This document shows, in pieces, positions 16,369 to 25,900 of a stretch of DNA of 64,000 nucleotides (position 1 is its first letter; each line of letters begins with the position of its first letter). The stretch lies in assembly GCA_002708845.1 (NCBI GenBank), contig PAPI01000039.1:1-64000 (forward strand), in the 5' to 3' direction. The translations under genes and the position numbers were made by a program. This DNA comes from Leeuwenhoekiella sp. Its GTDB lineage: Bacteria > Bacteroidota > Bacteroidia > Flavobacteriales > Flavobacteriaceae. Under the pieces are notes generated by a model that searched no databases, was not told the origin of the DNA, and saw only the letters and a program-made list of their open reading frames with translations.

Positions 16369-18009
16369 ATGAAACGCAGGGATCTTATAAAATTAAGTGC
16401 AGCGGCAGCTGCGGGTTTGTATTTAAACCCAATGCTGGCACGTGCAAATTTTTTCAACCCTGAGCAAAGAGGTCCATTTAAACCTAGCTGGGATTCACTT
16501 TCTAAATATCAGGTTCCAGACTGGTTTCGCGATGCCAAGTTTGGTATGTGGGCACATTGGGGTCCTCAGTGTGAGCCAGAATCTGGAGATTGGTACGCTC
16601 GCGGAATGTATCAGGAACGTTCGTGGCAGTACAAATCCCATATTGAGAATTACGGGCATCCTTCAGAATTTGGTTTTAAAGATGTGATCAACGTTTGGAA
16701 AGCCGATAAATGGGATCCTGAAGAGTTGGTAAGTCTCTATAAAAAAGCCGGGGCTAAATATTTTATGGCGATGGCCAATCATCATGACAACCTGGATCTT
16801 TGGGACAGTACCTATCAACCCAATTGGAATTCGGTTCAAATGGGACCTAAAAAAGATATTATTGCCGGGTGGGAAAAAGCTGCACGCAAGGCCGATCTGC
16901 CTTTTGCACTCAGTGTTCACGCTGCTCATGCGTGGAGCTGGTATGAGCCTTCTCAACGTGCAGATAAAAACGGTCCACTGGCGGGAGTGCCCTATGATGG
17001 AAATTTGACTGTTGAAGATGGGGAAGGTACCTGGTGGGAAGATATTGATCCGCAGGAATTGTATGCTCAAAACCACGAGTTGAGTGAAGACAGCTACGAT
17101 AATGGTAAGATTCACAGTCAGTGGAACTGGGGTAATGGTGTTACTCCGCCCTCAAAAGAATATTGCAAGAAATTTTACGATCGCACGATTGAATTGATAG
17201 ACAAGTTCAATCCAGATTTACTTTATTTTGATGATACGGCATTGCCGCTTTGGCCGGTAAGTAATGTAGGTCTTGAAATAGCCGCTTATTTATATAACAA
17301 AAGCCTGGATAAAGACGGAAATCCACAAGCTGTGGTAACAGGTAAAATTCTGGATGAAGAGCAACGCAAAGCTTTGGTTTGGGATATTGAAAAAGGCCAA
17401 AGTAATGAGATCGAACCTTTGCCCTGGCAGACCGATACCTGTATCGGGAGTTGGCACTACGATAAAGGCATTTATCGGGATAAACGCTATAAATCAGCCA
17501 AACAAGTCATACACAGTCTTATTGACGTGGTAAGCAAAAATGGAAACCTCATGCTAAATATTCCGGTTAAGGGAGATGGAAGCATTGACGATTTAGAGCG
17601 TGCAATTGTAGAAGAAATAGGAGAGTGGATGCGTCTCAACGGAGCAAGCATTTATGGTACCAGACCCTGGAAAATTTTTGGAGAAGGACCCCAACAGGAA
17701 AGTGCTGCCGCCTTGACTGCTCAGGGATTCAACGAAGGCAAGGGCAAGCCTTTTACATCGCAGGATTTTAGATTTGTGACCAAAGGCAAAAAGCTTTACG
17801 CTACGGTTATGAGCTGGCCCGAAAGCGGAAACGTACTTATAAAATCATTAGCTTCAGATGCTGCTTATCGAAATAAACCCATCAAAAAAGTAAAGCTGGT
17901 AAGTACCGGTAAAAAATTAAAGTTCAAGCAAACTGCAGCAGGTCTTGAGGTGTATTTTCCGAAGGAAAAACCTGCAGTTTCGTATGCAAATGCTTTGGAA
18001 ATCAGTTAA
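16369..18009 (+). CDS. GH29 alpha-L-fucosidase, Tat-type signal
   Basis: A 546-residue protein beginning MKRRDLIKLSAAAAAGLYL, a twin-arginine signal (RRDLIK) instead of the Sec type of the other GH29. The catalytic domain shows WFRDAKFGMWAHWGPQCEP, KYFMAMANHHDNLDLW and PDLLYFDDTALP, where Asp288 aligns with the GH29 nucleophile (usual WFDG). The conserved SLIDVVSKNGNLMLNIP block follows, and a C-terminal beta-sandwich completes the protein near residues 455-546. It leads the plus arm of the fucose module, 14 bases before the dehydrogenase gene. The variant sequence around the nucleophile and the longer chain suggest a different fucoside specificity from the 439-residue enzyme. Fucosidase class is secure, linkage is unknown. 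Confidence 0.92.
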   Translation: MKRRDLIKLSAAAAAGLYLNPMLARANFFNPEQRGPFKPSWDSLSKYQVPDWFRDAKFGMWAHWGPQCEPESGDWYARGMYQERSWQYKSHIENYGHPSEFGFKDVINVWKADKWDPEELVSLYKKAGAKYFMAMANHHDNLDLWDSTYQPNWNSVQMGPKKDIIAGWEKAARKADLPFALSVHAAHAWSWYEPSQRADKNGPLAGVPYDGNLTVEDGEGTWWEDIDPQELYAQNHELSEDSYDNGKIHSQWNWGNGVTPPSKEYCKKFYDRTIELIDKFNPDLLYFDDTALPLWPVSNVGLEIAAYLYNKSLDKDGNPQAVVTGKILDEEQRKALVWDIEKGQSNEIEPLPWQTDTCIGSWHYDKGIYRDKRYKSAKQVIHSLIDVVSKNGNLMLNIPVKGDGSIDDLERAIVEEIGEWMRLNGASIYGTRPWKIFGEGPQQESAAALTAQGFNEGKGKPFTSQDFRFVTKGKKLYATVMSWPESGNVLIKSLASDAAYRNKPIKKVKLVSTGKKLKFKQTAAGLEVYFPKEKPAVSYANALEIS

Positions 18010-18023
18010 CAGTAAAAACTACT

Positions 18024-19037
18024 ATGAACTATATTGTTTGTCAGGAACCTGGCACCTTTTTATTAAAAGAACAAGATATTCCGCAGCCTAAAGCCGGAGA
18101 GTCGCTGTTGCGCATTCGCAAAATAGGGATTTGCGGTACCGATATTCATGCTTTTGGCGGGACACAGCCGTATTTCAATTATCCACGAGTTTTAGGTCAC
18201 GAGTTGGCTGCAGAGTATGTACAAGGGGATGCCGAAGGTTTCGAGAAAGGAGATGCGGTAAGTTTTATTCCGTATTTCAATTGTGGTAGCTGTGTGGCTT
18301 GTCGTAATGGTTTGAGCAATTGCTGTACTTCTATTCAGGTTTTTGGAGTGCATATTGATGGCGGAATGGCAGAGTATGTGGTCGTTCCGGATTCCTATTT
18401 ATTGCACGGCGAAGGGCTTGATTTTGATGAACTGGCTCTGGTAGAACCTTTAGCTATCGCCGCTCATGGCTTGCGTAGAGCAGGTGTAAGATCTGGAGAA
18501 ACCGTTCTGGTAATGGGAGCAGGTCCTATAGGTATTGGTCTGATTCAGTTTGCACAACAGGCAGGAGCAAAAGTGATTGCGCTTGATGTAAATGCGCACC
18601 GCCTTGATTTTTGTAAAAAGGAACTCAGCGTATGGGAAACCATAAACCCAATGAACGTGGATGTGATGGAGCATCTGGCTGCACTTACCGATGGCGATAT
18701 GCCTACCGTAGTGATTGATGCTACCGGTAACCGTAATGTGATGAATAGTGCATTTCAGTACCTTGCTCACGGTGGCCGTTATGTGCTGGTAGGTTTGCAA
18801 AAAGGCGAGCTGGTGTTTAGCCATCCAGAATTTCACAAACGAGAATCTACACTGATGAGTAGTCGCAATGCGACGCGTGAAGATTTTCAATACGTGATAG
18901 ATAGCATCAAGAGCGGGAAAATAACACCTAAAACCTATATCACGCATCGCATTGATTTTAAGGATTTACCTTCGGGCTTTGAGGATTTACTGGCACCCGA
19001 AAATAACGTGATTAAAGCTTTGGTAGAGATTCAATAA
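18024..19037 (+). CDS. Zinc-dependent alcohol dehydrogenase (MDR family), fucose-linked
   Basis: A 337-residue medium-chain dehydrogenase. Catalytic zinc ligands are Cys37 (ICGTDIH) and His59-Glu60 (LGHELAAEY); four structural-zinc cysteines lie in CGSCVACRNGLSNCC. The Rossmann motif is GAGPIGIGLIQFAQ, with an aspartate after the next strand (IALDVN), which points to NAD+. This subgroup includes sorbitol, galactitol and L-galactonate dehydrogenases. Placed between a fucosidase and fuconolactonase, it may oxidise L-fucose at C1, or act on a side product. An SDR two genes on is the other candidate for fucose oxidation. The next gene starts 8 bases downstream. Confidence 0.85.
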   Translation: MNYIVCQEPGTFLLKEQDIPQPKAGESLLRIRKIGICGTDIHAFGGTQPYFNYPRVLGHELAAEYVQGDAEGFEKGDAVSFIPYFNCGSCVACRNGLSNCCTSIQVFGVHIDGGMAEYVVVPDSYLLHGEGLDFDELALVEPLAIAAHGLRRAGVRSGETVLVMGAGPIGIGLIQFAQQAGAKVIALDVNAHRLDFCKKELSVWETINPMNVDVMEHLAALTDGDMPTVVIDATGNRNVMNSAFQYLAHGGRYVLVGLQKGELVFSHPEFHKRESTLMSSRNATREDFQYVIDSIKSGKITPKTYITHRIDFKDLPSGFEDLLAPENNVIKALVEIQ

Positions 19038-19045
19038 ATTTAAAA

Positions 19046-19873
19046 ATGATTGTAGATACGCATCAGCATTTTTGGCAGTATAATCCCGTAAAACACGCTT
19101 GGATAGACAATGAAATGGCCGTGATACGCCGTGACTTTATGCCTCAGGATTTACAACCGGTTTACGAGGAGCACGATGTTACAGGTTGCATCGCGGTGCA
19201 GGCCGATCAAACGCTGGACGAAAACACCTTTTTACTCAACCTCGCTGATGAATACACTTTTATAAAGGGAGTTATTGGTTGGGTTGATTTTCAAAGCGAT
19301 TCGGTGCAGCAGGATTTGGATTATTATGCTGAAATGCCTTTGATGAAAGGCTATCGCCACGTAGTACAGGCTGAAGCTGATCCTTCTTTTTTACTTCGGA
19401 AATCGTTTTTAAACGGAATTTCAAAACTGAAAGATACCGGGGCCGTATATGAAATCCTGGTGTTTGCACATCAACTTCCAGCGGTACTCGAATTTGTAAA
19501 ACTATTCCCCGAACAACAATTCGTCATTGATCATATTGCGAAGCCCAATATCAAGGAAGGCTATATCGATTCCTGGGCTTTATTGATGCGCGCCATCGCC
19601 AGCTATGAAAATGTGAGTTGTAAAGTATCGGGTATGATTACCGAAGCCGATTATAAAACCTGGAAAACTATCGATTTGATGCCGTATATGAATGTGGTGT
19701 TTGAAGCTTTTGGGCCCAACCGAATTATTTACGGTTCAGACTGGCCGGTATGCCTGGTGGCCGGAAGCTACTCTCAGGTTCTTAATGTAGCCAAGGCTTT
19801 TGCCGGACAACTCTCTAAAGACGAGCGCGAACTTTTTTTCTATAAAAATGCCCAGCGCATTTATACTATTTAG
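19046..19873 (+). CDS. Amidohydrolase-2 family lactonase, probable L-fuconolactonase
   Basis: A 275-residue TIM-barrel hydrolase of the amidohydrolase family 2. It begins MIVDTHQHFWQYNPVKHAW, with the HxHxW motif of sugar lactonases, and has KGYRHVVQAE, FVIDHIAKP (histidine ligand), CKVSGM and IIYGSDWPVC (catalytic aspartate). Members in fucose clusters hydrolyse L-fucono-1,4- or 1,5-lactone to L-fuconate. No signal peptide; cytoplasmic. It lies between the Zn-dehydrogenase (8 bases) and the SDR (3 bases). The same family also includes galactarolactone and rhamnonolactone hydrolases, but context favours fucose. Confidence 0.88.
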   Translation: MIVDTHQHFWQYNPVKHAWIDNEMAVIRRDFMPQDLQPVYEEHDVTGCIAVQADQTLDENTFLLNLADEYTFIKGVIGWVDFQSDSVQQDLDYYAEMPLMKGYRHVVQAEADPSFLLRKSFLNGISKLKDTGAVYEILVFAHQLPAVLEFVKLFPEQQFVIDHIAKPNIKEGYIDSWALLMRAIASYENVSCKVSGMITEADYKTWKTIDLMPYMNVVFEAFGPNRIIYGSDWPVCLVAGSYSQVLNVAKAFAGQLSKDERELFFYKNAQRIYTI

Positions 19874-19876
19874 CTC

Positions 19877-20674
19877 ATGGATTTAAACTTAAAAGATAAA
19901 ATTGTTTTGGTAACCGGTTCTGCAGGAATGCCCGGTAGCATTGGCCATACGATTATTTTTGCCTTGGCAGCAGAAGGGGCAACCCCGGTTTTGTTAGACC
20001 GAAACGCCCGCGGTTTTGAATATGAAAGTCAACTGCGCGAGCAAGGTCTTGATAGCACATTTTATCAAACCGATTTGTCTGATGCAGAGCAAATTAAAAA
20101 ATCAGTTGAAAAACTTTCAGCCAAATATGGTCGTATTGATGCGATTATCAATAATGTGGGTGTTAACGACGGCGTTTCGCTTGAAGGTTCATTGGACGAT
20201 TTTATGTATTCGTTAAAGCTCAACCTGGTGAGTTTTTATGCCACTGTAAAGTATGCTTTGCCCCTGCTCAAAGCAAGTAAAGGAAACATTCTCAACGTAG
20301 GTTCAAAAGTAGCGATCACCGGTCAGGGCGGGACTTCAGGTTATGCAGCGGCCAAAGGTGGTGTATTGGGACTTACGCGGGAATGGGCAGTAGATCTAAT
20401 CAAGTATGGCATTCGAAGCAATGCGCTTATTATTGCCGAAAGCTATACACCGGCATACGAAAACTGGATAGAAACATTGGAGAATGGTGCAGAAAAACTC
20501 CAGGCGATCCGGAATACCATTCCGTTAGAAAACCGAATGACTAGCACTCAGGAAATCGCAGATACGATATTGTTTACCATTTCTGAAAAATCATCTCACA
20601 CCACCGGGCAGTTTATATTTGTCGACGGCGGTTATGTACATCTGGACCGCGCGTTGCTTCCGGCTAAAAACTAA
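19877..20674 (+). CDS. SDR oxidoreductase, candidate L-fucose dehydrogenase
   Basis: A 265-residue SDR with cofactor loop TGSAGMPGSIG, NNVG in place of the usual NNAG, and a YAAAK catalytic pair. The cofactor loop has an insertion compared with TGxxxGIG. The C-terminal part (GQFIFVDGGYVHLDRAL) is typical of SDRs that act on sugars. In the operon it follows the lactonase by 3 bases and precedes the fucose permease by 3, and the other SDR in the module fits the later keto-deoxy step. It is therefore the best candidate for oxidation of L-fucose to its lactone, in competition with the Zn-dehydrogenase. The step is inferred from gene order. Confidence 0.78.
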   Translation: MDLNLKDKIVLVTGSAGMPGSIGHTIIFALAAEGATPVLLDRNARGFEYESQLREQGLDSTFYQTDLSDAEQIKKSVEKLSAKYGRIDAIINNVGVNDGVSLEGSLDDFMYSLKLNLVSFYATVKYALPLLKASKGNILNVGSKVAITGQGGTSGYAAAKGGVLGLTREWAVDLIKYGIRSNALIIAESYTPAYENWIETLENGAEKLQAIRNTIPLENRMTSTQEIADTILFTISEKSSHTTGQFIFVDGGYVHLDRALLPAKN

Positions 20675-20677
20675 ACC

Positions 20678-22003
20678 ATGGAAAATCAATCAAAAGTACC
20701 AGTAGTAGCCAAGTCGGTATTGCTGCCATTCATATTAATAACTTCTTTATTTGCATTGTGGGGTTTCGCAAACGATATCACAAACCCAATGGTTTCGGCA
20801 TTTAAAAAAGTACTGGAGCTTGATAATTTTCAGGCTTCGCTGGTACAGCTTGCGTTTTACGGTGGCTATTTTACCATGGCGCTACCGGCGGCGATTTTTG
20901 TAAATCGTTTTTCGTATAAAAAAGGAGTTTTACTCGGTTTAGGTTTGTATGCAGTGGGAGCCTTGTTGTTTTATCCGGCAGCAGCTTATGAAGAGTTTGG
21001 TTTTTTTCTGGCTGCGCTTTACATCTTGACTTTCGGTCTTGCTTTTTTAGAAACCACGGCAAACCCCTACATCCTGTCTATGGGTGCAGAAAAAACCGCA
21101 ACTCAGCGTCTTAACCTGGCTCAGGCCTTTAACCCAATGGGAGCTTTACTTGGCCTGATCGTAGCACAAAAATTCATTCTGGCTTCGCTGCGATCAGACG
21201 ACCTTTTGCCTGACGGAACCACAGTATATTCAACACTTGGTGAGGAAGCCAAGGCTGTGGTGCGCACCGCAGATCTGGCAGTGATCCGCGATCCGTATGT
21301 GTTGCTGGGTATTGTGGTTATTGGCTTTTTGGTTGTAATTAGTCTGGTTAATATGCCGCAAAATGAACATCAGGAAAATAAAGTAGGTATTAGCGGATCG
21401 ATCAAGCGGCTTTTTAAATCCCGTAAATTTACCGGTGGCGTTATCGCTCAGGCTTTTTATGTGGGTGCTCAGATTATGTGTTGGACCTATCTGTATCAAT
21501 ATGCAGAATCTTTTGGTATTGAGAATACCGAAGCGGTAAATTATGGGATCGCGGCACTGGTTGTTTTTCTTATTGGCAGATGGGTAGGTACCGCTTTGTT
21601 GAAGTATGTTGATTCCGGGAAATTGTTATTGTTCTTCGCAATTGGTGCCGCATTGGCCACTTTAATTACCATTATGGTACCGGGAATGATTGGTTTAATT
21701 GCATTGGTAAGCATTTCGTTCTTTATGTCAATTATGTTCCCTACCATTTATGGGATTGCTCTCGAGGGTCAGGGTGAAGATGCCAAATTTGGTGCCGCAT
21801 TTCTGGTGATGGCTATTGTGGGAGGTGCTTTGATGCCAACGCTGCAGGGCTTAATATTAGATTTAGGAGGTTCGGGCTATACTGATATTAGTATTCTGGG
21901 AGTTCCGGAGGTTAATTTTTCATTTATCCTGCCTTTTATCTGTTTTGTAATAATTGGCATCTACGGAAGAGACGTGTACAAGAAGTATAATATCAATCAT
22001 TAA
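20678..22003 (+). CDS. fucP: L-fucose:H+ symporter (FucP-type MFS permease)
   Basis: A 441-residue, 12-helix major facilitator protein. It has SLFALWGFANDITNPM near the first helix and LAFLETTANPYILSMG; the aspartate and glutamate of these motifs correspond to the proton- and sugar-linked acidic residues known from E. coli FucP. RLNLAQAFNPMGALLG and SIMFPTIYGIALEG are other FucP signatures. It imports L-fucose, possibly also related 6-deoxy sugars, across the inner membrane. Flanked by the SDR (3 bases) and the mutarotase (2 bases), it completes the uptake part of the module and supports the reading of the whole cluster as fucose-specific. Confidence 0.93.
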   Translation: MENQSKVPVVAKSVLLPFILITSLFALWGFANDITNPMVSAFKKVLELDNFQASLVQLAFYGGYFTMALPAAIFVNRFSYKKGVLLGLGLYAVGALLFYPAAAYEEFGFFLAALYILTFGLAFLETTANPYILSMGAEKTATQRLNLAQAFNPMGALLGLIVAQKFILASLRSDDLLPDGTTVYSTLGEEAKAVVRTADLAVIRDPYVLLGIVVIGFLVVISLVNMPQNEHQENKVGISGSIKRLFKSRKFTGGVIAQAFYVGAQIMCWTYLYQYAESFGIENTEAVNYGIAALVVFLIGRWVGTALLKYVDSGKLLLFFAIGAALATLITIMVPGMIGLIALVSISFFMSIMFPTIYGIALEGQGEDAKFGAAFLVMAIVGGALMPTLQGLILDLGGSGYTDISILGVPEVNFSFILPFICFVIIGIYGRDVYKKYNINH

Positions 22004-22005
22004 AA

Positions 22006-22347
22006 ATGAAAACAACCCGACACTACTTTGCGTGTGATCTTAAAGATGATGCAGATTTGATTGCTGAATATGAAAAGTACCATAAAGAGGTCTGGCCCGA
22101 AGTTCTAAAGAGTATAAAAGATGCCGGAATAAGCGATATGGAAATTTATCGTTGTGGTAACCGGCTCTTTATGATTATGGAAACTACCGCTGACTACGAT
22201 CCTGAACGTAAAAAGCAGATGGATTTAAATAATCCCAAAGTACAGGAATGGGAAAATTTAATGTGGAAATACCAACAAGCCCTTCCGTTTGCTAATCCCG
22301 GCGAAAAATGGATTGAAATGAAACAAATTTTCAAACTCGCAGATTAA
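22006..22347 (+). CDS. L-fucose/L-rhamnose mutarotase (RhaM family)
   Basis: A 113-residue ferredoxin-like protein of the RhaM family (DUF718). Motifs: FACDLKDD, EYEKYHKEVWPEV (the EYxxxHxxVWPE signature), SDMEIYRCGNRLFMIMET and a tryptophan-rich end WENLMWKYQQALP. Such proteins exchange alpha and beta anomers of 6-deoxy hexoses; in a fucose operon the substrate is likely L-fucose. It is the last gene of the plus arm, 2 bases after the permease and 31 bases before a strong terminator. It is not of the FucU fold, which is another mutarotase family. Confidence 0.92.
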   Translation: MKTTRHYFACDLKDDADLIAEYEKYHKEVWPEVLKSIKDAGISDMEIYRCGNRLFMIMETTADYDPERKKQMDLNNPKVQEWENLMWKYQQALPFANPGEKWIEMKQIFKLAD

Positions 22348-22377
22348 ACACAGAGAATTCCCATTTTATAATTCAAG

Positions 22378-22411
22378 AAACCCCGGAACAGATTTGTTTC
22401 GGGGTTTTTTT
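22378..22411 (+). terminator. Terminator of the fucose plus arm
   Basis: A stem of AAACCCCG and CGGGGTTT with TGTT/AACA pairs near the loop is followed by seven T residues (22405-22411). It starts 31 bases after the mutarotase stop and is a clear Rho-independent terminator. Confidence 0.92.
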
Positions 22412-22951
22412 CAATTTTAGCGTTAGATAAAAATTTTCAACCAGTACCTTTTGGAGCATTTCTTACTTGTATCGAAATTTTTTCGTTAAAAATTTTACAA
22501 TTAATACCCGTATCTACGTATTGGAATTCTTAAAATATTAAGAACGCTATTTTCCTATTTCCTGCTTTTTTCAGCAATGATTTTTTCTATTAGGTAACAA
22601 AAAGGGGCTGTTTAGGTGTACATGTAACCTATACAAAAGTATATGTAACACCGTTATAGCAGGGCTTGGGTATTAGCAAATACATTTGTTACGTGATGTT
22701 GTGTTGAGAATATGACAAATATCAACACGCGATTTTAGACATTCAATAATAGAGAGCTGTTTTTTAGAATATCCTTAACAGAAACAGATAGCTCGTTTGA
22801 AAAGTATAAGCGTTTTAAAACAGCCTAGAAGAATAAGTTTTAATGCTATCTGATTCGGGTAATATTATTGAACTGAAAATTTAAATGAATCATAAAAGCC
22901 TATTTACGAAATCGATTTCTTAAATCAAAAACAGGAAAGCTAAACTATAAT
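22412..22951 (+). promoter_or_regulatory. Long leader/promoter region before the xus operon
   Basis: A 540-bp stretch without a gene. It is A/T-rich and holds a direct repeat with 21-bp period (22618-22649), an inverted repeat GTGTTGA/TCAACAC (22701-22707 and 22722-22728), a perfect palindrome GAAATCGATTTC (22908-22919), and TATTATTG at 22863-22870, close to the Bacteroidota -7 element. The length suggests multiple inputs to the operon. No small ORF or known riboswitch pattern was recognised. Confidence 0.5.
22615..22652 (+). promoter_or_regulatory. 21-bp-period direct repeat within an inverted repeat, candidate HTCS site
   Basis: GTACATGTAAC (22618-22628) and GTATATGTAAC (22639-22649) differ by one base and are exactly 21 bp apart, two helical turns. 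TATAC-AAAA-GTATA (22630-22643) and GGTGT/ACACC at the ends add dyad symmetry. AraC-type DNA-binding domains read direct repeats spaced near 21 bp, so this fits the HTH_18 end of the hybrid regulator encoded at 41969-46033. Binding is inferred. Confidence 0.45.
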
Positions 22952-25900
22952 ATGAAAATACCGTTGATTAAAACTGCTCACGTTTCAAAGACTTTGATTT
23001 TAGGGATTCTGTTCCCATTATTTGCTGCAACAGCAGAAGAAAGGTCTAATGCCTACACAACTTACGAAACGAAAATAAGTGAACAGCAGGTAGCCGTTTC
23101 GGGTACAGTTGTTTCTGCCGAAGATGGACTGCCTTTACCCGGTGTAAACGTTATTGTAAAAGGGCAGACCGGAATGGGTGCTGTTACCGATTTTGATGGT
23201 AAGTATACCATTAATGTCCCTTCATCAGAGAGCGTTTTGATATTCAGCTTTGTAGGTTTTAAAACTGCAGAGCGAAAAGTAGGATCAAATACTACTATAG
23301 ACCTGCAAATGGCTACTGATGAAAACTCACTGGAAGAAGTAGTGGTTGTGGGTTATGGTCAGCAAAAGAAAGAGAGTGTCGTTGCTGCGATAGTTCAGGC
23401 TAGCGGTGAAGATTTAGAACGGGCCGGTAACGTACCAAATATTGGTTCTGCTCTTGCAGGTAACGTACCCGGTGTGATTACCACTTCAAGTACAGGTTTA
23501 CCGGGAGCTGAAGATCCGCGTATATTTATACGGGGCTTAAGTACATTTAATGGAGGTGAACCCTTGATTTTAGTAGATGGTATAGAGCGACCAATGAATA
23601 CCGTAGCTATAAGTTCGGTAGAGTCTATATCTGTACTAAAAGATGCTTCTGCTACCGCTGTTTACGGGGTAAGGGGTGCAAACGGGGTGATACTAATTAC
23701 CACTAAAAGAGGTAAATCGGGTAGAGCAGTTTTACGAGCGCGTTTAAATACTACAGTAAAAACCGCGTCAAAACTTCCTGGTAAAAAAGATTCTTACGAT
23801 ACCTTCCTGGTACGAAATCAGGCCATTGAGAACGAACTTTCTATTCGTCCGGAATCATGGGGGGCCTATATGTCTCAGGACATTATTGATAAATACCGCT
23901 TTCCTGCAAATCTTGCTGAAAGTGAACGCTATCCAAACGTAGATTGGGATGAGGCTTTATTTAAGGATTTTGCACCCTCTTATAATGCAAACTTAAATAT
24001 AAGTGGAGGCTCAGAATTTGTAAAATACTTTGCCGGTGCAGATTTTCAATACGAAGGGGATTTGATTAGGCAATATAACAACAGCAGGGGATATCAGCCC
24101 GGTTTCAACTACAATAGATTTAATGTACGGACCAATTTAGATTTTCAACTAACACCAAGCACAGTACTTAAAGTAGGACTTTCTGGTTCTTATGGGGTGC
24201 GTAAAACGCCCTGGGGTTTTAATGGTGGTCAATATGTATACTGGATTGCTGCTTATTCTACTCCACCAGATATCTATTTGCCTCAATATTCTGATGGAAC
24301 CTGGGGTTATGATGCACCCTCTGGGGGAGGTGAAGGGAATGCAATAAGAAATCTTGCAATAAGTGGAGTTCAATACCTTACTACAACTCAATTGCAAACC
24401 AACTTTACTCTTGAACAAAAACTAGATGTAATTGCAAAAGGATTGACTTTTAATGGGACAATCGCACTCGATAATACATTTATTGAAGCGAATCGCGGTG
24501 TAAATGACCTGTTTAACGATCCTCAGGAAAAATGGATTGATCCGCTTACAGGGATAGAAACCTACAGAAGAACTTACGATGCCAATACCGGCTTTGATTA
24601 TGCACAGGGGGTTCGATGGACAGCCCAGGGTGGAGGTGTGAATGATGGAGCATCCTACCGAAGATTGTTTTATCAAACACAGCTTAATTATACCACTACT
24701 ATTGAAGACAAGCACGATGTAACCGCAATGGGTCTTTTTAATAGAAATGAATTTGCTACAGGTAGTATTCTTCCTTTTTACCGTGAGGACTGGGTGTTTA
24801 GAGCTACTTATGGTTACGATAACCGATACCTTATTGAGTATAACGGTGCTTACAATGGGTCTGAGAAATTCGCTGCAGATAAACGCTTCGCATTCTTTTC
24901 TTCAGGAGGAATTGGCTGGAATATTATGAACGAAAGCTTTATGGATAAGGCTGATTTCATTAACAACCTAAAGCTTAGAGCATCCTATGGACAAATAGGG
25001 GATGACAATATTGGAGCCCGATTTTTATATCTGACTGCCTGGGGTTATGGTGGCCAGTCCCGCTTGGGCGTTACTGGTGAGCAGGCAGAAGCCAGCCCGT
25101 ATGTATGGTACAGAGAAACTCAGGTAGGAAACCCGGGAGTAAGCTGGGAGTCTGTGAAGAAGACCAATATAGGTCTTGACTATGGCTTTTTTAATAATGC
25201 CATAAGCGGAAGTATCGACTATTTCAGTGATGACCGTATAGATGTTCTTGTTTCAGGTGGTGATCGTGCAATACCTGATTATTATGGTACCGAAGCACCA
25301 GTTGCTAATTTAGGACGAGTAAAAAATGAAGGTTACGAGTTAGTACTCAACCTGAACCACAATTTCACTCCGGATTTAAGAGTATGGGCTGATTTAAATA
25401 TGACTCACGCCGAAAACGTTACCATCGATCGGGATGATGCGGAATTAACACCTAATTATCAAAAAGATGAAGGTTATGCTATCAATCAGGCACGAACATT
25501 TATTGATAATGGTTTCTATAATACCTGGGATGAATTGTATGGAAGCACACAGCACAATACCAATGATTCTCAAAAGCTGCCTGGAGGATATCAGATCATA
25601 GATTTTAATGGAGACGGAGTTATTGACGATTTTGATCAAACTCCTTATGGTTTTGCCGGAGCTCCACAAAACACCTACAATGCCACAGTTGGTTTTGACT
25701 GGAAAGGGCTCAGCGCTTTTGTACAATTCTTTGGCGCAAACAATGTAACCAGACAGGTTGTTTTTAACAGTTTGGGTAACCAAAACAATATTGTTTATGA
25801 TGAAGGGTCTTATTGGAGCAAAGACAATACAAATGCAGATGCACCGGTGCCAAGATGGGTATCTACTCCTAACGGCGCAAGTAATGGATCTCGCTTTTTC

